Source of the DNA: Diadema setosum
Taxonomy: Eukaryota; Echinodermata; Echinoidea; Diadematoida; Diadematidae
Direction of reading: 5' to 3'
Length of the DNA stretch: 64,000 nt
NCBI RefSeq assembly: GCF_964275005.1
Contig: NC_092702.1
Span: 35,367,816-35,431,815, forward strand
This document shows positions 52,101 to 60,800 of the stretch, piece after piece. The notes beneath the pieces are model-generated. The model worked only from the letters and a program-made list of their open reading frames with translations, was not told the origin of the DNA and ran no database searches. Both the position numbers and the translations under genes were made by a program. The stretch's first letter is position 1. Every line of letters begins with the position of its first letter.

Positions 52101-54209
52101 AGGATGACTCATATGGAGTCTACAGCATTTAATAGATAGAACAGCACAAGTTCACATAGCTCAGATAGATAAACAAATAGTTATTAGTCAAAAAGGACAT
52201 GAAAAAAAAAAAGAGGACAATATAATATTTAGACTCTGTTTGAATATTTTATTTGTTTATTATGTTTTGTCAAATTGTAATGTGGTTGGGATCATGACAT
52301 TCTCAATCGGAAAAAAAAAAAAAAACCACCAAAACATAACATAATAAAATGGGAAGAAATGTAAGACAAAAGATTGAGATTTTTTCTTTTGAGAAAGGGA
52401 GATGTTATGGGAATATGCAATCCCGATCACACAACTATCGATATCACTATCGATGTCACATGTAATGCATACAGACGTATGCACAACGTTGATATGAAAG
52501 CCTGAGAACATGAGTAAACAGTAAACAGTAACTACCGTCTGAATAGTCCTTATTTTGCCTGATATTGAACTAACAATCTGTGTATAATCCAAGATGTTGT
52601 TTATGGAAAGGCGAGAGCAAATTATAAATTTAACACTGACAGTGATGAAATATGTTGTCACTTTGAGCAGTAAGATGTGATGGAGGGGTTCTATGAACTC
52701 CACCTTCCTCGCACAAAACAGGGTTTTAATCATCATTTTTGGTGTGCGTTAAAGTCATGTATCCACAGGGAGTTTAACATTTCCTTTGTACGTAGTACCT
52801 GATGTCAATGTAAGAGCCAGAAGGCCTATAAGTATCAAACTTTTAGTCACATTAATGCCATTCTAGCCCATAACTGACTCCTTTGCTTATCATTCTTGTC
52901 AGTGCGATACTTGAGGTGGACGCATGCTGCCTTAACATTAATTCATATGAAATCCCAGTGGGCGAATCAGAAATGAGATTCTATGAGACTCTAGGCCTCT
53001 CTCTGTGCCTTGAAATTAATGCAGTCTCTAATTGGCAGAAATTAGCTCCCTTATTGGCTCCCCATAGTGGCAAGGGAATATACTGAGAGGTTGATAATTT
53101 TAGCTACACCTTAGCCATCACATGAAAAGAACAGGAAATTGAGTTTATTGCGTGTGATAAAAAAAAAGTAGTGGCACTTTTTGTGCTAGCCGTTCAATGT
53201 AATGCAGCCTCATGTGCAAACTTGTCATGTGTTGGTTACAATGTATTTATGTGTACATCGTAATAGTTTCAAGGTGAAAGTGGTGTTTTGTAAGACTTTT
53301 TATGAAGGATATGAAGATTTTTATAAAGTACTGGATGCAAGTCTACCCTTGTGTCCTTGTGTCTAAATCCCCATTAACCCTATGGCCCGAATTCACGAAG
53401 GTGGTACAAATTAAACCATGGTTTAAACCATGGACAAAACCATGGAGCGCCAAATGTTGCACGGAATATTTCATTACGAAATCAGTCATTTCGTTGACAA
53501 AATGACTGTTTTGGTAAACGAAATTATCATTTTGTGGACGAAATGTTCATTTAGTTACAAAATATTGTCATTTCGTTACAAAATAGTCATTTCATTGACG
53601 AAATTACTTATTTCGTAACGAAATGTTCCATGCGACACTTGGCACTCCATGGTTTTTGTCCATGGTTTAAACCATGGTTTCATTTGTACCACCTTTGTGA
53701 ATTCGGGCCTATGAGTCCAAATTTCACTGTCATGGGAAACATATATTTTGATTTTGGAGTTTGTGATTTTACTGCTTAAATGTGACTTCTGGTTGTCATT
53801 GATCAGTAAGATGCCTTTCAGATAAAATATAGCCTGCCATTGCTAAAGTTATGAATGTGAAACAATGCTCTAAACAGTAATATTTAAAATTTCAGGTTGA
53901 ATGTATGTATTAGTTCTTATTAGTAAATGTTGACATGTTGTCAGGAAATGTCTTGTACATACAATGTACTAATGTAATAATGTCAGTAAAGTAATATAGT
54001 GGGTCAAACAGTCAAACAAAATTCTGTTAAATTTCATGTATGCATCAGTGTAATAATTTCTCTGTTTCCTACATTTTGATTGATTTTCACAGGGACTGAT
54101 ATCTGGCAAGCACCGAACTGAGATGTGCAAATTGGCAATCGAGAGTTCTGATTGGCTGAAGGTAGACACCTGGGAAGTGGAACAACCAGAATGGGTTGAA
54201 ACAGTAAAG
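27812..54209 (+). CDS. NMNAT: Nicotinamide-mononucleotide adenylyltransferase, exons 1-3 (3' incomplete)
   Basis: NMNAT joins NMN and ATP to make NAD and pyrophosphate, the last step common to the NAD routes. Exons 27812-28166, 38165-38253 and 54093-54209 join in frame (phases 1 and 0) to give 187 codons. The nucleotidyltransferase signature GSFNPITNMH lies at residues 105-114, with His114 in the HxxH-like ATP-binding position. It is followed by VIGGILSPVNDGY, then GLISGKHRTEM and SSDWLKVDTWE, all NMNAT hallmarks; these last segments read more like NMNAT2 or 3 than 1. The C-terminal half, including the SxTxxR motif, is not found and must lie past 64000. A 92-residue extension precedes the usual start (Met93). 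The paralog type cannot be settled. Confidence 0.92.
28535..28709. mobile_element. hAT-like MITE, about 175 bp
   Basis: Ends CAGGGGCGGATCCAGG and CCTGGATCAGCCACTG form imperfect terminal inverted repeats of the CAGNGGCG type common in hAT-derived MITEs. The interior holds a G run and no coding. A clean 8-bp target duplication is not visible. Confidence 0.6.
29242..29305 (+). repeat. Dispersed repeat, copy 1
   Basis: Shares GAGGAC-G-CTGATTTTGCT, ATTTCCCATAGACCC and TGCCCGAGTATACTC with 40764-40834, about 11.5 kb away. Family unknown. Confidence 0.55.
29851..29983. mobile_element. hAT-like MITE, 133 bp
   Basis: Terminal inverted repeats CAGGGCTCCACACTAAC and GTTAGTGTCGAGCCCTG differ at one position. 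The interior has repeated GGTGGCC words, also partly self-complementary. Flanking octamers CCATATAA and CATCTAAT are only loosely alike. Confidence 0.65.
30025..30134. repeat. Long imperfect palindrome
   Basis: GGAACAT...GTTCCACCC...GGGTTTGAAATGC on the left is answered by its reverse complement on the right around a 30-bp centre, giving arms of about 40 bp. It could be a small MITE or a conserved foldback. Confidence 0.6.
30135..33815. other. NMNAT intron 1, no further gene seen
   Basis: Intron sequence. An in-frame ATG run of 50 codons at about 31443-31595 and a CT-rich frame at 32674-33045 are not supported as exons. The SINE-body fragment near 33541-33560 is the only repeat I recognise. 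Stretch 32674-32830 is of balanced composition and could be regulatory. Confidence 0.4.
33816..36148. mobile_element. Non-autonomous DNA transposon, 2.3 kb, 12-bp TIRs and 6-bp TSD
   Basis: The left end TAGGTGATCCGA and the right end TCGGATCACCTA are perfect 12-bp inverted repeats. ACAAAT flanks both sides (33810-33815 and 36149-36154) as a 6-bp target-site duplication. There is no transposase frame. Inside is a direct duplication with a 566-bp period (33983-34548 and 34549-35112). Each unit itself contains two diverged copies, about 150 bp apart, of a segment with GACCTTTGACCC and GTGCAAAATATGGG. The right end also folds on itself (36118-36148). A 6-bp duplication is known in several superfamilies, including IS3EU; I do not assign one. 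Confidence 0.75.
36118..36148. repeat. Terminal hairpin of the 2.3-kb TIR element
   Basis: AGGTGATCCGAG and CTCGGATCACCT form a 12-bp stem around the loop AGGATA. The right TIR is thus also one arm of a hairpin, while the left end has no matching hairpin. Confidence 0.75.
36155..38164. other. NMNAT intron 1, 3' part
   Basis: No gene or complete element recognised. A G-rich run lies at about 37783-37815. The exon 2 acceptor ends this stretch. Confidence 0.4.
38165..38253 (+). CDS. NMNAT: NMNAT exon 2
   Basis: 89 nt between CTACAG|AG and AAG|GTAAAC. Completes Glu119 and encodes IARDYLNH, then VIGGILSPVNDGYKKK, which lines up with the second conserved block of NMNATs. Confidence 0.9.
38308..38438. 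repeat. Imperfect inverted repeat, MITE-like
   Basis: Arms of about 45 bp: TTCAGGTGTGAGTTTCTTC...CCTCTACAAATTAA on the left and its reverse complement with several differences on the right, around a 40-bp centre. It sits 55 bp downstream of NMNAT exon 2. Confidence 0.6.
38439..42644. other. NMNAT intron 2, no gene seen
   Basis: AT-rich intron. The second copy of the dispersed repeat is at 40764-40834. Balanced-composition islands at 39860-40030 and 40970-41130 may be regulatory. Nothing else supported. Confidence 0.4.
40764..40834 (+). repeat. Dispersed repeat, copy 2
   Basis: Same orientation as the copy at 29242-29305, with a small insertion in the middle. Confidence 0.55.
42645..42831. 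mobile_element. MITE with telomere-like core, 187 bp
   Basis: Terminal inverted repeats TGCTCCTGCGACAATTGCTC and GAGCAATTGTCGCAGGAGCA are perfect over about 20 bp. The interior is a degenerate GGTTAGG/GGATTAG array (42705-42770). Target duplication not clear. Confidence 0.7.
42832..44581. other. NMNAT intron 2, no gene seen
   Basis: AT-rich intron sequence with scattered short frames and a poly-T run at 43885-43903. Nothing supported. Confidence 0.4.
44590..46250. mobile_element. Non-autonomous hAT-type transposon, 1.66 kb, 8-bp TSD
   Basis: Ends CAGTGGCGTATCTAGGG and CCCTAGATACGCCACTG are perfect inverted repeats, flanked on both sides by the octamer CATGTATA (44582-44589 and 46251-46258). 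An 8-bp duplication and CAG-type ends define hAT elements. No transposase frame exists. The interior is repeated: a GCGAGCGAGCGCAGCGAGCG segment recurs near 44780, 45033 and 45480, and a block with CCCCGTATGTTCGAAACCG at about 45276 and 45744. C-rich and TTC-rich tracts precede the right end. Confidence 0.85.
46986..47158 (+). repeat. 5' LTR
   Basis: 173 bp, TG...CA ends, short for the Ty3/gypsy order. Contains two near-copies of ACTATCGAT and the doubled word AAACAGT. Confidence 0.95.
47323..51474 (+). CDS. Gag-Pol polyprotein of a Ty3/gypsy retrotransposon
   Basis: A single intact frame of 1383 residues with no frameshift between Gag and Pol. Order: Gag (about 1-230); two zinc knuckles (C236 onward, atypical spacing, and C257 onward, C-x2-C-x4-H-x4-C); aspartic protease D333-T-G-A; reverse transcriptase with A-D619-D620 where most Ty3 elements have YxDD; RNase H (D772); integrase with H988-x3-H992, C1021-x2-C1024 and catalytic D1052, D1106 and E1142 (35 residues between the last two); then a basic, Gln/Pro/Ser-rich tail without a chromodomain. 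It resembles the Mag lineage and proteins often labelled K02A2.6-like; that placement is inference. I chose ATG 47323 because no ATG lies closer to the leader. Confidence 0.95.
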   Translation: MATCQIPPPQPMSCRGDLETNWKVFKESWTDYCVATELNKKSREIQVATLRAIMGQECKERLMSLALTEEQAKNPDSILTKLTEHFAPARNVLYDRYIFHSANQQQNETIDQFVVRLRKLSEPCKFGNLQEEMIRDRLVLGCKDKQAQARLFREQAPVCDLRKAIATLEVSEAAQQQLKVVKGEENVHFAHKSKGKERHNTGKGRYNQKQSHTQSKHWKERGKGQKKGTHNQKGNCRYCGGNHEKHKEKCPAYGKTCNKCGKPNHFQNVCMARGKPASLHQVDENNSYESIDDETFALEEVGTLNIKNGGRKLTVPITVKLQNREHTMECQIDTGATCNMLSFEKLCEIENSGQPQLETTRSKIRLYDGRTIPVRGECTLTCQHDDREQEVAFKVVETNQMPLLSSKTSLEMGLIYVKAGNALNEVNQLKERKPPQAIIDEYSDVFEGLGSLPGEYDMTVDDTIVPVKNLARKVAVALKPELKQKLDELENRGIVKKVSQPTDWVSNTVIVRKPGKMRICIDPRDLNRALKRPHYLMPTMDDVLPKLSNAKVFSVLDAKDGFWQVKLTERSSFLTTFATPFGRYRWTRMPFGISTAPEEFQRRQHEIIEGLNGVEVIADDFLVYGSGDTLEEAMADHDQNLREFLERARQVQLKLNKKKLRLSMDEVPYMGHLLTSEGLKPDPDKVRAVVEMPIPTDKKGVQRLLGSVTYLARFLPRLSDVAEPLRRLTDKDVLFEWLDDHTDTLNELRKMLTSAPVLKYYDVKEEVTIQCDASEKGLGATLLQNGQPVTFASRALTKTEQNYAQIEKECLAIVYSCEKFDQFIQGRNVTILTDHKPLVPIFRKAIHNAPKRLQRMMLRLQTYQVEVVYCPGKDMLIADWLSRAYLPETGSQDNIYKELEEINQTEYVRISDATSIQLQKETLRDPVLQTLTSVVMNGWPDSKDEVPTAIREYYNFRDEISAQNGILYKGMKVIVPRAMRPLMLNRIHSSHLGVDACIRRARDVLFWPGMQGEVKEKVTQCSTCNAFQAKQQKEPMLSHSIPSRPWSIVSQDLFTYKNEDYLITVDHYSDFWEVDKVTGDTTAATIVKCTKVHFARHGRPDKVITDNGPQFVAREYEQFAETWEFEHVTSSPLHSQSNGKAESAVKIAKKILKKTAHEKQDVYLAVLDWRNTPNETGSSPAQRLMSRRTSTLLPTPEGLLKPEVVDGVQESINQRRKIAKKNYDKTAQPLPELQIGEKVRIQPKQQGLEWRLGVCKEKVGPRSYLVETDTGQQLRRNRKFLRSSCEPPSKPAHTAPLSSPQREHQPQPSKEAEQQSPTYAAVATGAEPKKPDRAAAASRPARMTTPSRDIQQHQNGPSGSGSNRSTRTRSNIQMPAKFKDFVC
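51688..51803 (+). repeat. Four covarying mini-hairpins in the 3' non-coding part of the LTR element
   Basis: Four stem-loops with an AAAG loop core lie near 51688-51703, 51715-51733, 51756-51772 and 51784-51803. Units 1 and 3 pair ATGCC with GGCAT; units 2 and 4 pair ATGTC with GACAT. The second pair is a tandem copy of the first, with a period of about 67-69 bp. The stem change keeps base pairing. Confidence 0.8.
52391..52402 (+). other. Polypurine tract
   Basis: Twelve purines immediately before the 3' LTR, the expected primer for plus-strand synthesis. Confidence 0.85.
52403..52575 (+). repeat. 3' LTR
   Basis: 173 bp; I found no difference from the 5' LTR when comparing them by eye. Confidence 0.95.
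53394..53709. mobile_element. Harbinger-like MITE, 316 bp, TAT TSD
   Basis: Long terminal inverted repeats start GGCCCGAATTCACGAAGGTG on the left and are mirrored on the right (ending GTGAATTCGGGCC). TAT on both sides gives a 3-bp duplication, as in PIF/Harbinger elements, though not their usual TWA. Subterminal parts repeat CCATGGTTT, and the centre contains several ATTTCGTTAC/GTAACGAAAT words. No coding. Confidence 0.75.
54093..54209 (+). CDS. NMNAT: NMNAT exon 3
   Basis: 117 nt between TTTTCACAG and AAG|GTACAC. Encodes GLISGKHRTEM through WEVEQPEWVETVK, including the Arg of the substrate-binding HR and the Trp-rich block typical of NMNATs. Ends phase 0; the next exon is outside the window or unrecognised. 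Confidence 0.9.
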
Positions 54210-55761
54210 GTACACCAATATATTTGATTCAAACACATAACTCTGGTGTTGTATAACATCACCTACTGTTTTAAGTCACATCAGCAAAAGGTCGCATTGA
54301 GTCTCTGCTAAAAGGGACATACTGTATGGAAGTGGACAGTGGTGGTAAAAGCAGCAAGCAATACACTTCTTGCTTGTTTTTCAAAGAGATTGTTGTTCAA
54401 GTATATTGTGTGTACGTATTGTATGTGTCTGTGTGTGTACCTTTAGTCTACTGTAGTATACTTTAAAGGAATATGCTAAATTTTCTGGTTTGTAGTAGAA
54501 GTCTTTTTATTTTTCAAACTGCATAATACGGTTTTCTTTATGTGTTTGATAGTAGAGATGATGAATAAATACTAAATACAAGATTTTTTGTTTTCTTTTT
54601 GTTGTTGAGCAAACTTTGTATTAAGTGAAATCAAATGTCGTGAGATAAAACTGAGTGTCCAAGCTGATAAGGGGTATGGGTATGACAGAAGATTTAGGAT
54701 GTGAAAGTTGCATACAATGTGAAAGTTGATATGCAACTTTGATATTTTAAATATATATATATATATACATATTTTAATCTGTATGTATGACCATTTTTCA
54801 TACAATCATCTTAACAGCTGAAGGTGTAGTCAATTCAAAACATTCACCAACAAAAGTGCTTGTGGGTTTTATAGATTTTTTTATTTAGGGCTTGCTATTA
54901 TTCTTTCTATCACATTTTACTATGTGTTTTTTGTTTGTTTGTAAGTTTTTTCCTCCTTTTCTGATTCCCTGGCCTGTCCATACAATTCTTTCTCCGGTTG
55001 ACAATTGATCAGGCAATCTTTGTTAATAGAAGGTTCCCCTAACTGTGAAGTATATTCATTACCTGATTTACGTAAATGCGGTGCAGTGCTATTTTAATTT
55101 GCAACTTGCGCTGAATCTTTCAGAATTCAGGAGAGTAATGCCGTGAGCTCCAGTTGAAAGAAAGCATGATCCATTGATTTTCCAGGATTATGCCGCGGAG
55201 AGAATCGATGGAAGCGGTACCATTGAAACGCTAATTCCTCATTTTTATCAATCAAACCTTTTATAACATAAGCTCTGCGGTGATGCGGATTCTAGGCTAG
55301 ACCTGCATTAGAAATGATAAAAAGTGCGTGAATAACAATAAAATGGGCATTTTCTCGTTTACGGGATGCATGTGAGGAAATCAAGTAAATGTCAATGCAC
55401 TGCATTGATGTACTATTGCACTTTACAAACACAGATTTCTCTGCGGTTACACCAACAGTGAGTATTATCCATGGCCTTTCTCTGTATTATGTCCATAAAG
55501 CTTCCACACCATTGAAGTATTAATACCACTCTTTGTGTGGTTGGCTTTAAGGCTGGCTTATTAGTAATGCTGGCTTATTAGTAATGCTGCCTGCCATTTT
55601 CTTCTGATCCAGGGATCTAAAGGTATTTTGTTCGCATAAAAGAAATAAAAACAGCTGCAAAATTTAAAAAAGAAATAAAGGTCATCATTTCTGATCCATT
55701 AAAACATTGAGTGATAAAGTAGAAAACCTTATAGTGGTAAAAAGTAAAAGTAAAGAGATCA

Positions 55762-55831
<70 letters not shown>

Positions 55832-57343
55832 AGTATATATATATACATATATTGTATTTTGAAGCTTGTTGCTGAAGCATTCTGAATTAACCTATATATT
55901 GTATTCATATTCTTTAAGTCTTGCATGCTTGACTGCATCTAAACTGCAGGGTCTATCTGCTTAAAACTGTGTTTATTAGGTGTTTATTAGATGGCTTTAG
56001 TAATGACTTGGGTATTATTGCTTCTGGACAAAGTAGTAATTCTTATTTTTAAAGCACACTAAGTACCTCAACTTCATATGGCAGGTTTGTTATTGGCTAT
56101 TTTGAAATCCTGATGAGAATGCCTTGGGCTTACCTGACAGCATAATTTCATACCCCCCCCCCCCCCGCCTTAAAAAAGAAATAGAAAAAATATATAGGAC
56201 ATGTTACGTCACGTTTGAAAAAGTATGGCCACTGTTAATACCGTACAAAAGATGCTTCCAGCTGCATCCATCGTGCATGTATGTATTTAGGCAAAGAGTA
56301 GTTTTTTTATTGTAAGCAAAATGTACTGATAACCATTAGTGATATAAAACTCTGTAATCATCTCCAGATGTATGTGATCTACCAATATCCACATTTCACC
56401 TCATGTAAGAAAATTGAGGGGAAAATAGAGCTTGTTAGGATGTTCAGAGGGTTTTTAAGTTTCTTCAAAAAAACAAAATTAAATCAGTGTGCAAGCAGAT
56501 TACTTACATACTAGCCACTATGCTCTAACCACACGCTGACACTGGAGGTGATACTGTGTGAAATTGTAACCCTAACTGACGATTAAACTTTCAGACACCA
56601 ACAGCTCTTCAAACTGGAAAGTCTCCTACTGTAGTATGTGTATACCGTATGTCAAAAAAAAAAATATGGGACCCTCCACAATTTGAAATAGTGAACCAAT
56701 TCAAATACAATTTCAGGGTATGAAACTATAACTCATTTGCCACATCTTACAGAAAACCCCATTCGATTTGTTTCGGTGGTCAAAGAGAAATGAGGAGTTT
56801 TGTAGAGCATGTCAGGAATCCCTTCCCTCCAAATTCTGTCCGTTGTGTTCACACATTGATATGGATTAATATGCAATTTCAAGAGCATCCAAGTGCTAAA
56901 CTTTGAAGAATCAGATCCATGACATGCTTTACAACAATCCACATTTCTCTGTGACCACTTAACCAAATTGAATGGGGTTTTCTGCAAAAAAGAGCGAAGA
57001 TGTTATATCTTAAGACCCTGAAGTAGCATTTAGATACATGTAGTTTTATCATATTGGGAGTTATCAATGCAAAAATGATCATATTTTTCTTTGACATACT
57101 GTACTTCATTTAACAAGCAGCAGTGAACGTAAAATTATGGAGAAATTAAATGTTAAATCATATTTGACCAGGTGCATCATTAATAAAGCCTACAAAGAGA
57201 GGGTTAATTCTCTTCTGGCATGCCTGAGAATATGCACTTTAGTTCAGATTGGCTGGTTTGGGGATTTGTTTGTTTGCTTGTTTGTTTGTTTGTTTGGGTT
57301 TTTTTCTGGCAGAGCCTTGTACTCCTTTTCCTATCAAACTTAA
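54210..57343. other. NMNAT intron 3, with (AT)n at 55769-55828
   Basis: No further NMNAT exon recognised. A (TA)n microsatellite lies at 55769-55828. Stretch 55040-55380 is of balanced composition and may be a conserved regulatory island. Confidence 0.45.
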
Positions 57344-57891
57344 AGGACAAGTTCACCTTCATTAACATAAGGATTAAGAGAATGCAGCAACATTAGTAGA
57401 AGACATCAGTGAAAGTTTGAGGAAAATTGGACAATCGATGCAAAAGTTATGAATTTTCAAAACTTTTGTGTTTGAACCGCTGGAAGAGGAGACTACTAAG
57501 GCTCATGATGTCATGAGTACAACAGTATAAAGAAAATGTAAAGAAAATTCAACATATTTTCACTTTTTTCACGTAATAAAAGAGCACTTGACTTGCCTCT
57601 TTCTAAAGGCAGGGGGAATAATATTACCCATAACATATGTCAGTAACGAGTCAAGGGAATGTGTACTTTTTTCAAAAGATGAAATTTTGTAGATTTCTCT
57701 TTATATTTTCCTTATATTGTTGTACACATGTGACATCATACACTGCAGTAGTCTTCTCATCCAGCGGTAACTGCACAAAAACTTCAAAAATTCATAACTT
57801 TTGAACGGATTGTCCGATTTTCCTCAAACTTTCAATGATGTGTTCTACTAATATTGCTACATTCTCTCAATCCTTATGTTAGACTTGTCCT
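57344..57891. mobile_element. TTAA-flanked TIR element, 548 bp
   Basis: Inverted arms of about 190 bp (AGGACAAGT... and ...ACTTGTCCT), roughly 80-85% matched by eye, flanked by TTAA on both sides. TTAA duplications occur in piggyBac, Kolobok and Sola3 elements. The interior carries no transposase. Both arms contain CAAAAGTTATGAATTTT and GTTTGAGGAAAAT. Confidence 0.75.
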
Positions 57892-60800
57892 TTAAAAGTT
57901 TAAAAGCATAAAATCAAGTATACATCGGCTGTGCTTTTAAAAGCTTTTGTAAACCTATTTACTTCTGTCTGAAGTTGGCTTCCTCTCATTTCCAGCCTTG
58001 GGATGTAACCCCATGAAAACCCTACAGAAGACATTCAGCAGCACTTTGGTACTTTGACATTAACATGAATACATGTTATTGACAAATGTACCAAGTTTAA
58101 GCTAATCTAATAATTCATGTTGTTTCCATGGAGTTTTAAATTCACTTTTTGTTCTACACAAAATAAAGGGGGACCAAGTGTGCTTGATATACAATATCCA
58201 CCCATAACTTTAAAGCCTCTTCCACTCAAAAGTAGCATTCCTTCATATTTTATATTCCATTATGAATGTAATTTGATTGGTTAGAAATAACAAATTTTCA
58301 TTCGTTCATTTCATTTATTGATTTTCAACAAAGAATATAAGTCTACCAAACATAAATAAAGGAATATACGTGTTCTAAATATATCAAAATGTAATATTAT
58401 CGCACAATAAGTTGTGAAGCCAAGATGTATGATGTTTTGATACAAAATAATGTTTAAAATGGAGGGGTAGCTTAAAAAAAACAAAACAAAATGAAGACTA
58501 ATGTGTTGTATCTGCCAAAACTTAGGATCTCCTCTTTCCAGATCTGACCTTGAAAATAAAAAGTCTTATCTGACACCTTTTTATCATGGGAGTTTGTGTT
58601 GCGGGGTCACATACACGTACACAATAGTGGGTCTTTATTATAGTGTGGTGTTTTTTTTTTTTGGGGGGGGGGGTGAAGAGTGGAAAAGAGGAACTTTGAA
58701 GATCACAATTCACATGAAAACATCTGATGTGGTTTGCCATCAATGGCTACAGCAGATGAAATTTTTGCTTATCAGCACAGTTTAGCAGTTTTTTCCTAAT
58801 TATCAGTACACAGCCCCTACAATGAAACCACTTTAGTGAAACAAGTGACGCATTGATTATTCACCCAAAAAACAAATGACTAGACTATGACAATTTACTT
58901 CAGCACACACACACACATGAACATGTACAGAGTACATTGGATAGACATCTCACCACAGGTATACATGCAATCCAAGTAAAAGCATCTATTTATCACAAAG
59001 GCCACTACCCCACCCTCTAAATTGAGGCTATTTGCTGAAGCTGACCATTACAGGTCAAAGCTGTGCAAAGAATGTGGTAGCGTTCACATCAGATAGCACG
59101 TTCAAGAAAGATGTGGCACGAAGGGACCCGTAGGGCCTACTATTGTGCCCAGTCACTTGTAGGAGTAACTGAGAACAGTTGATTCATTCTCCGGAGACTT
59201 GATCCAGTTTAGAGTGTTTTGTTCAGAACCTATACACATGTCATTACCATGCATTGTATGATCTTTCAGTGAATCAATGTGTCAAGTATTCAAGTTTACC
59301 AAACTTCTTGAGACAGTAAATCAGAGTCTATATGATATAAATTCTAGTGGATATTTGTCATCATGTGGTTGAAGAAACAGCAATGGTAGATGAAAGTTGT
59401 CAGTATTCTTCATTGAATCATAACCAAATACCCTTTTTTTTAATGCGGGATTTTTCTACCTGGTGACCTGTTCCATCACACTGACCCCTTGTTTCACCGG
59501 TCTGATAAATATCTGAGAATTCTTGTTAGTGTGAGTGGAGCATCCAGCAATGAATTCTTGGGGATCAGGGATGGGTAAAAAAAAGCCTGCGGATCTTTCG
59601 TCACTCGTTTGCATGCGAGGATTCTATTCATTTCCGGACAAACAACAGTATCGTCCCACCGGTGGGTGGGGGGGGGGGGGGGAACCCATGCATTTTGATT
59701 GGCAAGCAGGAACCAACAAATGATAATAATATCCTAAAAAGATGGGATGGAGAGAGTGTATCACATGTTACAGTAGCATCTGCCCCGCCCACATTCCATG
59801 CAGGCCTGATAAGATGAGATTACATAGTGAACACACGAGGCATGGGTAGACATAGTATATATATCAGAGGTAGATGTGGAAGAAGTGATATAGCATCGGT
59901 TCAGCCTGTGACTCTATGAGTGTACTCAAGGGAGGGATTGTCTTTAGAGGGGCCCATCATCACATCTCATGCTCTACAGTGACATTCATCATTTACAGTG
60001 TCAGTCATCTTTTAGTTATATACTGTTTAAATTGATATTTTTGTGTTTAATATTGTTGTGTATGTTGATATCAAAATCTGTGCATATTTAAATTCAGAAC
60101 ACACCACTGTCCATGTAATCCATATAAGATGCATGTTCCATCAGTGTTTAGTAATTATTAAACAAAGAGAGTTTTTTTAACATAATGCTTATATCATTTT
60201 GATAATCTTAAGTCTGCAAAATCAATCAAAAGCTTGTGCACATATATTATCACACCAATGAATCCCTCCATATCTTTCTCTAAGTGCAATTCAATGTCAT
60301 TTTCAAGTTTGCTTTGAAGGAAAGAGTACAATGAAGCAAAGACAATGGTAGAAGTTTCATCAAAATCAGACATCAAAATCAGATTAACAATAAAAAGCCT
60401 CGACACAAATGTAGACAGTCACAAAACATTTTTTGGAACAGTGATCTAAGTTATACCCAAGTATTCAAATTTAGATGAGATAATGTCATTTTCTCTTTTT
60501 GATCTGCATGCGAAGCTCTATCAAACTTGCTTGTTTCAGTTTAATCAAATAAAAAAAAAAAAAAACTTCTCTTTTAAATCCAGTTATTATTGCATTGTCA
60601 TTATCTAGCAATGATGTTTTGTGGAAGGGAAAGGGTTGTAAACTTGGTAATTCATCAATCAGAAACATGATTTGTATCATTTTTTTTTTGTGCTGTTGTG
60701 AAGTGAGAATTTACACCTGTAACTCATTAATTGTGAAGCAGCTCTAACCTTCAGAAATGCTCTGCTGTAGATCTTTCAAATAAAACATTCAAGATTTCTG

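Larger units (their letters stand above)
46986..52575 (+). mobile_element. Complete Ty3/gypsy-type LTR retrotransposon
   Basis: A 5590-bp insertion with two 173-bp LTRs (46986-47158, 52403-52575) that I read as identical. They begin TGTTATGGG and end ACTAACA. A 5-bp duplication ATCTG flanks it (46981-46985 and 52576-52580). Next to the 5' LTR, TGGTGTCAGC (from 47159) is the primer-binding site; it resembles the complement of a tRNA-Leu 3' end with some mismatch beyond. A polypurine tract GAGAAAGGGAGA (52391-52402) abuts the 3' LTR. One long open frame encodes Gag-Pol; there is no env. It lies in NMNAT intron 2, in the gene's own orientation. Confidence 0.95.
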
